Source: Anadara kagoshimensis (taxonomy: Eukaryota > Mollusca > Bivalvia > Arcoida > Arcidae). From it: a stretch of 64,000 bases of DNA. The stretch spans positions 26,303,536 to 26,367,535 of the forward strand of contig CM037869.1 of NCBI GenBank assembly GCA_021292105.1, in the 5' to 3' direction. Below are positions 32,919 to 45,800 of this stretch, piece by piece. Every line of letters begins with the position of its first letter. Within the stretch, counting starts at the first letter, position 1. The position numbers and the translations under genes were made by a program. The notes under the pieces are model-generated. The model had not been told where the DNA came from, did no database searches, and saw only the letters and a program-made list of their open reading frames with translations.

Positions 32919-33042
32919 ATATTCAATTCTAGCTCAATTTCCTATATTTCATCAAATAAGCCTTTATCATTACATTTAAAGTCACATTTTAAATAAAGGC
33001 TTCACTGCTGAAACATAGGAAACTGAGCTAGAATTGAATACA
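32919..33042. repeat. foldback element
   Basis: Inverted arms attcaattctagctcaattt and its near reverse complement at about 33010-33042 (actgagctagaattgaat), with inner aagcctttat / ataaaggctt pairing. Confidence 0.75.
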
Positions 33043-33347
33043 ATTCCCCTTTGGAAAATTATTTGTGATTCTAACATGACCTGCATTTTCCTTCATATGA
33101 AACATGAAGAAAGCCAGTCGTGGTATCACAAACGATACCCCCATCGCTGATCCATTTTCATGGCCTACTCCCTTGCTTATCTTATGATCGTAATTTTCAT
33201 TCATAAAATTATTTATTTCAATGGAGGTCATCTCAACAGTCCAATTGTTTCAAAGGACCTTTTTGCAAATAGACAGTAAAATGTACTTCTAAAGAAAGAG
33301 ATCACAATGTTTATTTCAATCCTTTTTATCCAAGTCATGTTAGAATT

Positions 33348-33518
33348 GAAATAATCAACATTTACCCGTGGTATATGGTGGAACAATACAAGGGTCATCC
33401 TTAACATGCGGCGAATATATCACTCGGTGGCAAGCCACCTCGTGTTATATTCTTTTACATGTGAACTCCGCCCCGTGTATTATTTTATGATATACCATGG
33501 GTAAATGTTGATTATTTC
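33348..33518. mobile_element. MITE, 171 bp, 29-bp inverted ends
   Basis: The left end starts gaaataatcaacatttaccc; the right end is its reverse complement with one mismatch over 29 bases. Flanking attctaacatgac (33066) and gtcatgttagaat (33335) form a further inverted pair, so foldbacks are stacked here. Confidence 0.8.
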
Positions 33519-33763
33519 TTGAACCAAAACAATTTTAATTGTATAACAGCACACTACTTTTTTATCACAATAAATAACAACCCAAAATCTGTAACTGAAG
33601 ATCCAGCAATAATGTTCCTGAGATATCTGCCATGGCGTTTTTAAATATTTACATGTGTCATTTCAAACATTAGCCATATCCTTGTAAATAAACTCCAGCG
33701 TAGATCTACAAGGTGAATTAACTTGAAACAATTCTATCACGATTAATAACACAATTTTGTTAC

Positions 33764-33769
33764 TTTATT
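33764..33769 (-). terminator. candidate POLD3 polyadenylation signal
   Basis: AATAAA on the minus strand (tttatt on plus), about 75 bases past the POLD3 stop codon. Position fits; no transcript evidence. Confidence 0.5.
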
Positions 33770-33842
33770 CCATTTCATTTGAGTCACCTTCCTAACTTGA
33801 AGTTTTTGATAAATAAAAGTTTTAAGTTTAACTTATTGTTGT

Positions 33843-36800
33843 CTATTTTTTCTTGAAGAATGACATTAAAGAAGCCTGTTTCCGTGATCCAGCATCAGGC
33901 GGGGATTTCTTTTTTGGTGATTTCTTCTGGGGCGACTTTTTCTGCAATGAAAAAAAAAAAAATCAAAATTAAGACATAATCTTGCCACAAAAATGTACAA
34001 AAAATTTAAGTAAAATGTAATAGAATAATTGTGTTTTATGCCCAACTCAAGATTCTTTCATTTAAAATGAGGTATTTAGTTTTGGTATGGTGGAGAAAAC
34101 TGGAATGTCTGTAGAAAACCCGCCCACCTTCAGCCAACAATCTATCACAAAACTTCACCGTTTTCACTTAACCAGTACATTTTTAAAATCTCTTTCAGAT
34201 GTGTGAGAAATGAATATGCAATCATTTCATATAATTTCAAGAAATCAATTCAAACTTAAGCCAAATTCAACTTGGAATTTGTATTGAACGATAATACCTA
34301 GATATATGTCGTTTTGAGTACATGGTAGAATAAAATCATGCCTACAATTTATAAAATCATGACAACTTGTAGTCTGTAAAAATGTTTTGTAAAATATGTA
34401 GCATAAATAATACATACATCAGGTGTTGTTTTCTTGGGAACTTCTTTCTTTGGCTGTGGTTCTACATCAGAAGCATCTGTTGAATCAGATTCCCAAACTT
34501 TCTCAGTCACTGAAAGTATAGTAAATAATACCTATATAATCACAATATTCACTTTTCCAAGGAGTGGAGAGGAGTAAAAGTAGTCTATACCCCAGTCAAG
34601 ATCTTTAACTTATATCAAGAGGATTGCTCCATGGATGGTGAAAGAAACTGGAGTGCCTTGAGAAAACCACCAACCTTTGGCAAACTACTGACAACACATT
34701 TCTAACACTAATATCTGTCCGGATTGGAATTGAACCTAGGTGATACTGTGATCGGTAAGTGAAAAGGGCTTTTACATCCCAATATATATTCATATTAAAA
34801 CATCAACAGCTATAGGTGGATTCACAGAATTTATATGTATGTACAGCAAACTGCAAAGCAATAAGAGAGTTCTATCAAGTTTTTAAGGATGATCCATCAA
34901 TGTGTAGGAAAAGAAAATCACTGCAAACAACTTAAAAATAACTGGGGTTTGAAAACAAAAACTTATGACTTGGTTATTTAGTCAGTTATAAGTGCAACTG
35001 GACCATGTCCATCAATAATAAAGGCTAAAATTTACCCATATATCCTTCTTCATCCATAAATGTTTTGGGTACTAGTTTTCTCGTTCTTTTTCTTCTTCTC
35101 TCCCCTGTAGCAGAACTTTTTTGTTTAGGAGACTCTTTCTTTGGACTGTCTTCTTTCTTTTTGTCCTCCTCCTCCTCTTCATCATCAATTGGTATAGGTG
35201 ACTCTGGAGCAGGTGATGGCTCTTTTACAGGACTAGGTATTGGGCTCTCCTCACATTCCATTACTAAAATAATAATATAAAGAAATGTGTTATTTGAATC
35301 TGATAAACAATAGCCAGAGCTTCAACAGAACAAATAAAGTAAGGATGGAGTTCACCCCTATTACACGTGATCAATAGCACTTAACGTTTGTGAGGTACAT
35401 TATTGAAAAACATTTACGTCGCTAATTCCTGGAATAACATCGCTTTTGCAGGAAAACATAACTGATACGATTTCATATCAAATGGAAAAAATAGGCAGAA
35501 ACGTTATAGGGTATCACTTGGTACACTCGCAAGCTCCATTACAATACATCATACACACATATTGAGATTACTAGTTTTAACACTCAATTTTTAACAGACA
35601 AATGACAAAATGCACTTTTAAATTAATCTGGAGTAAATACCACACATTTTTTGAAGGAAATTTACATGTAGTTCTTATTCTTAAGTCTGAAAATCACTGA
35701 GTGTTGTGATATACAAAATGCAATTGAAAGGTACTGTGATTCTGAAGTCAGGACTACCAAGACCTAAAATACATATTATTTATTGTTTCAATACCACCAC
35801 ATTGCACACCGGTGAACCAAATAACTTCTCATACCTTCTTCTTCACTACTACTGTCAAATAAATCTTCTTTAATTCTTCTTCGTTTTGACTTTGATTCAT
35901 CATCTACAAAACGTATTAAGAGAAACCTAATAAATTTAAAGTAAAAGAAAATAACACTCAAAACTGCTAAATTCTGTACGCTTTTTGCAATCAATGTAAA
36001 CTGCTACACTATATACAGTGCATTTCCCTATATAACTCTGTAGTACAATAAGCTGATTTTATGATTGCAACAGATTCCACTTCTGACATGTTTGACAGGT
36101 AATTTCATCAGTCCACACTGGTTGAACACTGTCCCGAAGATTCTAGTGACGACAACTTTCAATGTAAACTGCTACACTATATACAGTGCATTTCTTTATA
36201 TAACTCTATAGTACAATAAGCTGATTTTATGATCGCAACCGATTCCACTTCTGACATGTTTGACAGGTAATTTCATCAGTCCACACTGGTTGAACACTGT
36301 CCCGAAGATTCTAGTGACAACAACTTTCAATGTAAACTGATACACTATTTACAGTGCATTTCCCTATATAACTCTATAGTACAATAAGCTGATTTTATGA
36401 TGCCAACCGATTCCACTTCTGACATGTTTGACAGGTAATTTTCATCAGTCCACACTGGTTGAACACTGTCCCGAAGATTCTAGTGTCGACAACTTTCAAT
36501 GTAAACTGATACACTTTATACAGTGCATTTCCCTATAACTCTATAGTACAATAAGCTGATTTTATTATCACAACCGATTCCACTTCTGACATGTTTGACA
36601 GGTAATTTCCATCAGTCCGCACTGGTTGAACATCATCTGTCGACATTATTACACACTGTTTTAGTTTAATTTGTACTATCAGCAAAAATGCATTTTCCAG
36701 CGAGAATTACTTATCTAGTGATATAAAATTCCCAAAAATAAAATTCTAGCAAATTTTCAGTTTCTCAGTTGAAAAAGTATATGGCAAAATACCCCTTATA

Positions 36801-39800
36801 AAGTCCCTCTCAGAGAAAAATAATTAATGACACACTTCTACTAAACTGAACCATAGCTGGAGTTGGTCATTTTGAAGTAGAAAATATACAGTATTTGGTA
36901 ACATGATAACAGATGTACAAACATACAAAAATGTTTATTTAAAATTATAAGGATTTAAAAATTCACAAAAAGTGAAACGTTTAAGTTAGAAACAAATGTA
37001 TTTTACAGGATATTTACCAGAATCTTGATTCCGCCGTGTTTTCCGAGTTCCACTAGTCTTAGATTTTGGTTCAGGTTTGCTAACAAAGTAGAAATTAAGC
37101 CAAATTAACCATTTATTTATAATACCTAATGTATGGGAATAGTGATAAATTGATATGAAACTGGGTGGTGTGTGTGTCTGCACTGATCATTGCATTGATA
37201 ACAAGAGGCCCAATAGGGCCTGTACCGCTCACCTGGGCCGTTAACAACACAAAAACACAATAAATACTACATTTAAGGAGCAATAACTCCGATGTGGATA
37301 TTTAGATATTTATGAAACTTGCTACTTGCATCTGTGACCTTGACCTTCGAACCAATGACCATAATCTATATATCAAAATGATGATTGCATCAATACCAAC
37401 AATATTCTAATATACATGCCTATACAAAAAATTCATAGTTTTCCAGATAATGAATCCTTTTGGTATTGTTTTGCAACCGTGACCTTGACGTTTGGACCTA
37501 TGACCTTTTCTATACATTAAAAAGATTGTTGTATTAATACCTACAATATTCTAATATAAATGTCTATATAAAAAGTTTATAGTTTTCGAGATAATTAACG
37601 ATTTTGGTATTGTTTTGTTACTGTGACCTTGACCTTTGGACCCATGACATTTTTCTATACATTAAAATGATCTTTGTATCAATACCTACAACATTCTAAT
37701 ATACATGCCTATACAAAAAGTTAATAGTTTTCAAGATAATAAACCATTTCAGTATTCTTACGCATCTGTTACCTTGAACTTTGAACCAATGACCTAAATC
37801 TATATATCACAATGATTGTTACATCAAAACCAACAACATTCCAATATACATGCCTATATAAAAAGTTTATAGTTTTCAAGATAATTGACGATTTTGGTAT
37901 TGTTTTGCTACTGTGACATTGACCTTTGGACCCATGACCTTTTTCTATACATCAAAATGATCGTTGTATCAATACCTACAACATTCTAATATACATGCCT
38001 ATACAAAAAGTTCATAGTTTACAAGATAATGAACCATTTCAGTATTCTTACGCATCTGTGACCTTGACCTTTGAACCGATGACCTAAATCTATATATCAA
38101 AATGATCGTTACATCAAAACCAACAACATTCCAATATACATGCCTATACAAAAAGTTTATAGTTTTCAAGATAATTGACGATTTTGGTATTGTTTTGCTA
38201 CTGTGACCTTGACCTTTGGACCCATGACCTTTTTCTATACATCAAAATGATTGTTGTATCAATACCTACATCATTCTAATATACATGCCTATACAAAAAG
38301 TTAACAGTTTAAAAGATAATGAACCATTTCAGTATTCTTACGCATCTGTGACCTTGACCTTTGAACCAATGACCTAAATCTATATATCAAAATGATCGTT
38401 ACATCAAAACCAACAACATTCCAATATATATGCCTATACAAAAAGTTTATAGTTTTCAAGATAATTAACGATTTTGGTATTGTTTTGCTACTGTGACCTT
38501 GACCTTTGGACCCATGACCTTTTTCTATACATCAAAATGATCATTGTATCAATACCTACAACATTCTAATATACATGCCTATACAAAAAGTTAATAGTTT
38601 TCAAGATTATGAACCATTTCAGTATTCTTACGCATCTGTGACCTTGACCTTTGAACCAATGACCTAAATTTATATAAAATGATCGTTACATCAAAACCAA
38701 CAACATTCCAATATACATGCCTATATAAAAAGTTTATAGTTTTCAAGATAATTAATGATTTTGGTATTGTTTTGCTACTGTGACCTTGACCTTTGGACCC
38801 ATGACCTTTTTCTATACATCAAAATGATCGTTGTATCAATACCTACAACATTCTAATATACATGCCTATACAAAAAGTTAATAGTTTTCAAGATAATAAA
38901 TAATTTAAGAAAGGTAAAAAATTAGGTCATGACCTTCATAATTGACCTTGACACCATTTTGAAGGTAATTACAAGAATATGTCAAAACTGAAAACCCCAT
39001 GTCATTATCTGGTCATATAGTCAAGTTATAACAATTTAAAAATATTTTACGATTTTTGCAAATTTAAACGCAAAAACGCGTAACCTATTTTAAACCAAAT
39101 TTCATGAAATGAACAAAGTTAACGGTTAAGACTATGTAGAATCCAAATATCACATCAGTTTTTGCCTCCAATGAGTGGTTCAAGAGAAGAAGATTTTTTA
39201 GGTTTTGTCTATTTTTAGTAACAGCGGCCATCTTGGATATTCGATCGTCATGATTTGAACAAACTATAGTTAGACTCTGTTAAGGACCTTCCATGGCAAA
39301 TTTGGTTTCAGTTGGCCCAGTAGTTTCGGAGGAGAAGATTAAAGTTTACTGACGCACGCACGGACGCACGCACGCCTCGCCATGCCATAAGCTCACATGG
39401 CCTTTGGCCAGGTGAGCTAATAAATCTTACCAAGTTTCAAAAAGCAGATAACTTGAGAATACTGTAACAAACACCTGCTTCATAACAATGACTATCTGGA
39501 CAGTCATTTACATGTACACACAATGTCTCTCATGAAGTCAATAGGTTTAATGAAGCTTCACCTTTGCTTCTTTTGTATGTAGAAATATTCTAGAAGAATT
39601 TTTTCCTCTGTATCTATTCAGTGGTAGAGAAACAATGCAGAGTGATTAGGGTGGCAAATTTTTCACAGCTTCAGTCAATGAGTATTGGCAAAAATCCTAG
39701 GATTAGCCTTGCCATATAAACCAATAAGGGCCAACATCCCATCCAAAAGGGACTGACATCCCATTTAAGAGTGTTCAAGATGGGCTGACATCCCATCATA

Positions 39801-42800
39801 GTCTCATATGCTTAAGTTTTTTCATGTCAGTAGAACTGGGATAGGCAGGAGCAGTGCTCATTCTAGGATTTTTCAGACAAAGTCATTTTCAAAAACTTTC
39901 CTCACCAACAACATAACATCAATATTTTCGCATTCATGTAATGTTAAATATGGCTCACCTAGGAATTACTAATGGGTGCATTTGACAAAATAATAGACCA
40001 ATGGCAGGGCTCCAAGTAGCGAGTAAATTACTCGCATATGCGACTAAAAATCAGATATGGCTAGTAAATTTCTGATGCACTCGCCAAACGGCGATCAATA
40101 AATACAGAGGCTGCGACCGAAAATTTATTTTTTGTACTGAAAAGATTGTTTTATAACCAGGAGATGATCATGTAAACATCGTTTTTAGCCACAAGATGAT
40201 CATGTAAACAATGTAATTTGGTACACCTCGGCTGCTAGTGTTGTATACAGTTTGTTTATAGCCCCTGCTCATATACACAGGAACCCCGTCTGTGTTATGC
40301 AGGTCACACAAACGCTTGTAACTTATGATAATCCTTGCTAATATACAAACGTACAACGGATTGCACATTGCTATAGAAAACAACATGGCCAAACGAGCCA
40401 GCAGGACATAAGGGAAATTGTCCTCATTCGGTTTCGGCACACCATCCATTCCGAAATCAAAATGTGTTGCCAATAATGAACAACAAATGCCCACTGCCGC
40501 ATCAAGCGAGCCAAAGTTTTTAGCAAAATGGTGTAATGAATTTTCTCGGTTGTATGTATAGAATGCGCAATTGTTGTCAACAAAAATGAAGGTGGCCTAC
40601 AAAGAATGGCCAGAAGACTTTGTTATGATCTGGATCTTGATGACAGTGATGATATGCGACTTCCGCTGGCACACAGTTATTTGTCAAATTTTATTATGCT
40701 TTCAATTTGAATTAAAAGTTTTACAAATTCAGCTTTTTTGTATCATTGCATGATCACGGGGAACTTTTGTTTTGGCGACCAAAATATTTAACCCTGGCTA
40801 GTAAATTTTGGCCTTGGCTAGTAAAAATAAAACATGGTAGCCAGAAGGCTAGTGAAAACCAAATCCTACTTGGAGCCCTGAATGGTCCCATGGCCCCTTT
40901 CTAGAGGTCTGGTGAGTCAATAATGTTAGGACATATTGTGACTATTTAAGTAGAAAAAAACAATACAATTTTTATCTTTTCATGATCTTTTCTGAAATTG
41001 TCACTGTGTATAAAGTATTTATCTTGTAAACATTACATATTAACTTACCTTTTAGTTTGTGGAGGTGGTGATTCTTTTTTAGTTTTAGGTTGATCTTTTC
41101 CTTTATCTTCTTTAACTGGAGATTTTTCTAATAAAAAATTTAATATCCTTGAGTAAAATGACTTCAGACTTTGTTATTCAATTTTATATAGTAAAACATG
41201 TTTATAACGAAGCCCAGGGGACTGTATTTTAACTTTGTCATATTGTCATAAATAGACTTATATAGAGAAGCAGTCGGGTCCAATACTTGACTATCCATGT
41301 ATTCCTTGTAAGCATGTTTGTTATATTCATGTTTTACTGTAGTTGGGTAAGGTATGTTTATTATATCATTTTCAGTCTTTTGAATTTGCTATCATTTTTT
41401 ATTTATATCAAAAAAATCATTGGGGTCTCAGTGACCAAATGATATAAAAATGTCATCTTTGCCTATAAGGGCAGATACTACAGTGTATATCTAGAAGGTA
41501 CCATAAGTCAGTTTGATTGCTGAGAAAAGTGTGGTTTTCTCCAGGCACACCAGTAACACAATCCTAAAAACTACCACCTCTATATGAGTAAATAATCTGT
41601 GGTTTAAACACCATTATGGTACTCACTCAACTCAAGAAATACTAGTATGTTGAAATGGAAAACAAAAAACTATAATAAAGCAGAGTGACATATACATTAT
41701 CGTTCAGTCTATCAATTAAAACTTTATTCATCTAATTGTTCTGATGGGTCAATTTTAATGTTACTAAACACTGTATACAATCAAGTCTATAGGGTCTGTG
41801 ACCAATGTTAATTTGTGATTTCCAGGTACAGAAAATAGGTGTGATTAGATTTTGATATTCACTAACCTTGTTTGGCAAAGAATGACATCATACCACCCTT
41901 TTTCTTGGTTTCTGCTTGCTGCAAAGTAAATTAATAAAAGATTAATAAAACTACAAATTTTTTACAAATTAATGACAAAAATTATATTCCTTATCAAATA
42001 AAACTGATTATATAGAATGTACACACACTTTGCACTTTCATTGTCTTGAGGATAAAATAACACTTGACACTGATATTTTTGTGATGGTAGAGTGCTCACC
42101 CTGTAAGTGGGAGGTCGTGGGTTCGAACCCCGGCCAGGTCTGACCCAAGACTTGGAAGTGGGTAGCGACTGTTCTTTCGCCAAGCACTTGGCATTACGAA
42201 ATGAAAGTCACGGTTCTTTCGGATGGGAACTTAAAATAAATGAGTTGAGTTGAGTAATAGTGTTTAACGTCCCAGTCAAGAATATTTCACTTATATCGAG
42301 GCGTTGCCAGCTATAGGCAAAGGTGCAGAAATTTTGCCTGTGTGTTGCGCTGATGGCATTATACAGCAGGGTTCTTTAACGTTTATCCAACATTTGAAAA
42401 ATCACTATTCACACTTATCCAACATTGGGTTTACGCACCATTGATTTAAGATATTATTTAAAGGTATGAATTTCCATGTTCACAGTACCCAAGCCAACCT
42501 ATTGTTTCCATTTTCCTTTGATGTCATTTATCCAACATAAAATTTACCTTTCCCCATATCAAAATATCAAATGTTGGATAAATGTGAAGACACCACATTT
42601 AGATCATAAAGTTGAAATACCACTTTCAAATACAGGAAAAACTTCAATATTTCAATTGAATGAACAAAACTAATATGATGAATATAATGTAAACCTATGT
42701 CAATATAAATTTGTAAAGTTGTTTATGGATGGCAGTGTATTATTTTGTAAAGTTATAAATAATAATAAAATTTTAGAATGATGCAGTTTTCAGACGACTT

Positions 42801-45800
42801 GTAATCCTTGGATCTCTATATTTACACTTACCTTTGTTGGTTTTTTATCCTCTGTTGGTTCTGTTTTTACAGGTTTTACCACTGCACTATTATTTTTATT
42901 TTCTGTTTTCTTATTGGATGCAGCATTAGCAAACATTCCAGCAATACCACCTTTCTTCTGAGTTTTATTTGAGGAACCTGAGTTTGTGGAGTTTGTAACA
43001 TTCTGTCCATTTGTTGATGAATTTCCATTAAGTTGCTGAAAAAATACAGTAACAATACAATATGATGATAAATATTTCAAACACACAAGCAGAAAATGAC
43101 TGGCTAGGTGGACATCTGCAGTGAAACAAAAGATGGCATTTTTTTTTTTTTACATTATTACCTATATTACTAGTTCATCAAACCAAATTTTTATGTTATT
43201 TGAAGAATGTGTTTCCATATGTGTATTTTACATTATTATATTATTTGTTATGATTCAGTTTTTTGTTTTTTTTGTTTTTTACTTTTTTAAGGGCTACATG
43301 CATACATAACTTTTAGGTAATAAACAGTGGGATTTCTTTTGGAGTCACACTTTGGGTGATAGCCGATTATACTAAATATGAAATATTTATCTCAAATGCT
43401 GAACTTTTTGTAAAAATTTTGCGCAAAAGCAATAGAGGGATTTAGATCTGCTAAGTGCCACCCACTCACCTTGTCAGAAAATAGGCGCTACAACATAGAA
43501 ATACAGAAACAGACAGATATAGAACATTTTGTCTGCAAGAACTGTTTCATTATCACAGGTTTTAACATAGGATAAATATCAACATTTATACTCACTTTTG
43601 TATTGCTTGTTGGTTGTGTTGTCTGTTGTTCTTTTCTTTGTGTTGATTCTAATTTACTTATTTCTTCAGCTGATCTTAACTTAGCTTTGGAATATTTAAT
43701 AGCACTATATCTGAATTATAACAATGTCAAACTAATTATTTTAATGAAAACTAAAGATTAACTAACTGACTATACATATAGAAATCACAATGACAATCTT
43801 ATAATAACATGTGTTAAGAATAAAAAAAATGTAAGTCCATTTTCAAATGCCAAAGTAAAAACTTTGAAAACTGAAAAATTAAGTTAAACACATGAACTTC
43901 TACCAGAAAAGCGAGGTCGGTGCACCAGAAGGGTAAGCACCACCTGTTTATCTAGCTACACCAACAAGGCGTGTAATCAAAGATGAAAATTAAAAAAGAA
44001 AATAATGTGTCAGTCATGTACATGTAAATTTGTGTAGGCATATGCTCATGTATGTAAACATGTTAATGTGATTTTGTATGTTGCATACATACAAGTTTGT
44101 AACATGTGCACATACAGTGCAGGCCAGTCGAAAGCTATTGTATTAGTGCAAAATCGACAGCTTGACTCAATCCCTCATCTCTAAACAGCTTTTGAAGCTT
44201 CAATGTTTCTCGTGACAACTTTTCAGCTGACTTTTGACACCTTTTCATTAACTGTGTTTAACTTCTACAAGACTGTACTATTGTTGCATGAGTGCAGTAT
44301 GTGTGTTGCATATGTGACTATTACATATTTTATACATTATTTTTCTGTTTTAAAGTTCTTTAAATGTGTGTGTGTTGCATAATTCACTATTACAAAGATG
44401 CAGTTTGTCATGGTTACAGTATTTATGGTTCTGGTGACTCTGTATTGATCATGTAAATATGGTGCAGTATTTACATTTATGTACACTTACTTATTAGAAT
44501 CACAGAAATGCTCTTTTATAACATCATAATCACTAGTATATAATGTGTTAGAATCCTAAAAATATATAATGTTACAATCAGTCTATAATAGTCAATACAA
44601 ACTTGTGTTCAAAACAAATTTATATTGCTTGACAATGTTGTTCTATGCTTAACAAATTGTTACTCTGATAATTAATCATGAACAAAATTTTTAGTTGTTC
44701 TTATTTGTTCACATATTTATTCCAATGGAATACATGTATATCCAAAAATGGACATAATTTAATAAAACACCATAGAACATCATATTTATGATGCCATTAA
44801 AATCTGTAAATCTAAGGCTGGTTACTTATGTGTAGGGCAAGTTAATTTATAAATAGGACTGGTTGAATTCTAAGTAAAATACACAATGTAGTAAAAGTAA
44901 GTAAAACAGAAGAAATGGGAAAATCATGCTTAATACCATCACCCAATAAAGAAAGTTCTATTTTTTGATAACATAATTGAATCATTAAGTTTTCAACTTT
45001 ACCTTTACTTTAGACTTTTGTACACTGTATATGTGTGAACTAGTAACTGTAGCTAGTGTAGATTTATAGGAGTTCAGCTGTTCTTCTGGTAGTACTGTAC
45101 ACTTGTGTGTCTGAAAAACAAAAACAAGACAATTTACTGTGCCTGAGGGGTAAGCAACTGCTTTAGAATGCGGTGAGTTTTGTACATTTATGTAAAAAAA
45201 TATAAGAATCAATTGATTAACAATCACAATAGTTTTATATTTGAAACATAAATGTTAATTTCAAAAGCCAAAAAGGTCAATCAAAAGTTATATAACTTCA
45301 TACAGATTTTATGTTGAATAAGTGAAAGAAGTTCCCAGGTAATTCCAAACCATGAACAAATGTAAACTATAAATATAAACTCCAGAACTTCTGTCATGTT
45401 AGACTACAAATCTTCAGCAACAGAACTGACAAACTTTCACACACTAGGACCTGCAAGAGTAGCATTCAAACCTTGGCGGTACAAGGCACTGTAATCTGTA
45501 AGCTGGCACTTTAAACCACTCGGCTACCTTTAAATGGAGTTTATAACCATTAGGGGTTTTATTTAGTTCAAATTTATTTACCTGTACTCCATTTACAGCC
45601 TTTGATATTCCAGCAACAAAATAAGTTACAGATAAATCATTGTCTTTTCTGTTCCGCTGATCTTGTACAAACGCAAACAACATTCTAAAATGTAGATAAT
45701 CTCATAATAAAAATACAGTCAATGAAAAATAAATGCTCTGTCTTTTTGTTAACAAGAGAGCCAGCACATTATTAAATTCATTTTGAAAACACCAACACAG

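Noticed and set aside
35065-35280. A plus-strand frame rich in Ser and Leu
   Set aside because: It is the opposite strand of POLD3 exon 35036-35263 (acidic and basic runs read in reverse).
37199-39421. A CRISPR-like or regular-spacer array
   Set aside because: Monomers are contiguous with no unique spacers and sit inside a eukaryotic mobile element; the same holds for the other tandem arrays in the window.
37199-39421. Firm assignment to Helitrons
   Set aside because: Terminal hairpins are present, but I could not find a clear TC start and CTRR end, so only a pearl / Helitron-like description is given.
40168-40583. Minus-strand frames inside the 40005-40880 element as a transposase or membrane protein
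   Set aside because: The two frames overlap, have no recognised motifs and are too short for a transposase.
42083-42145. A tRNA gene
   Set aside because: The A and B boxes are good but the acceptor stem does not close, and a SINE body and tail follow.
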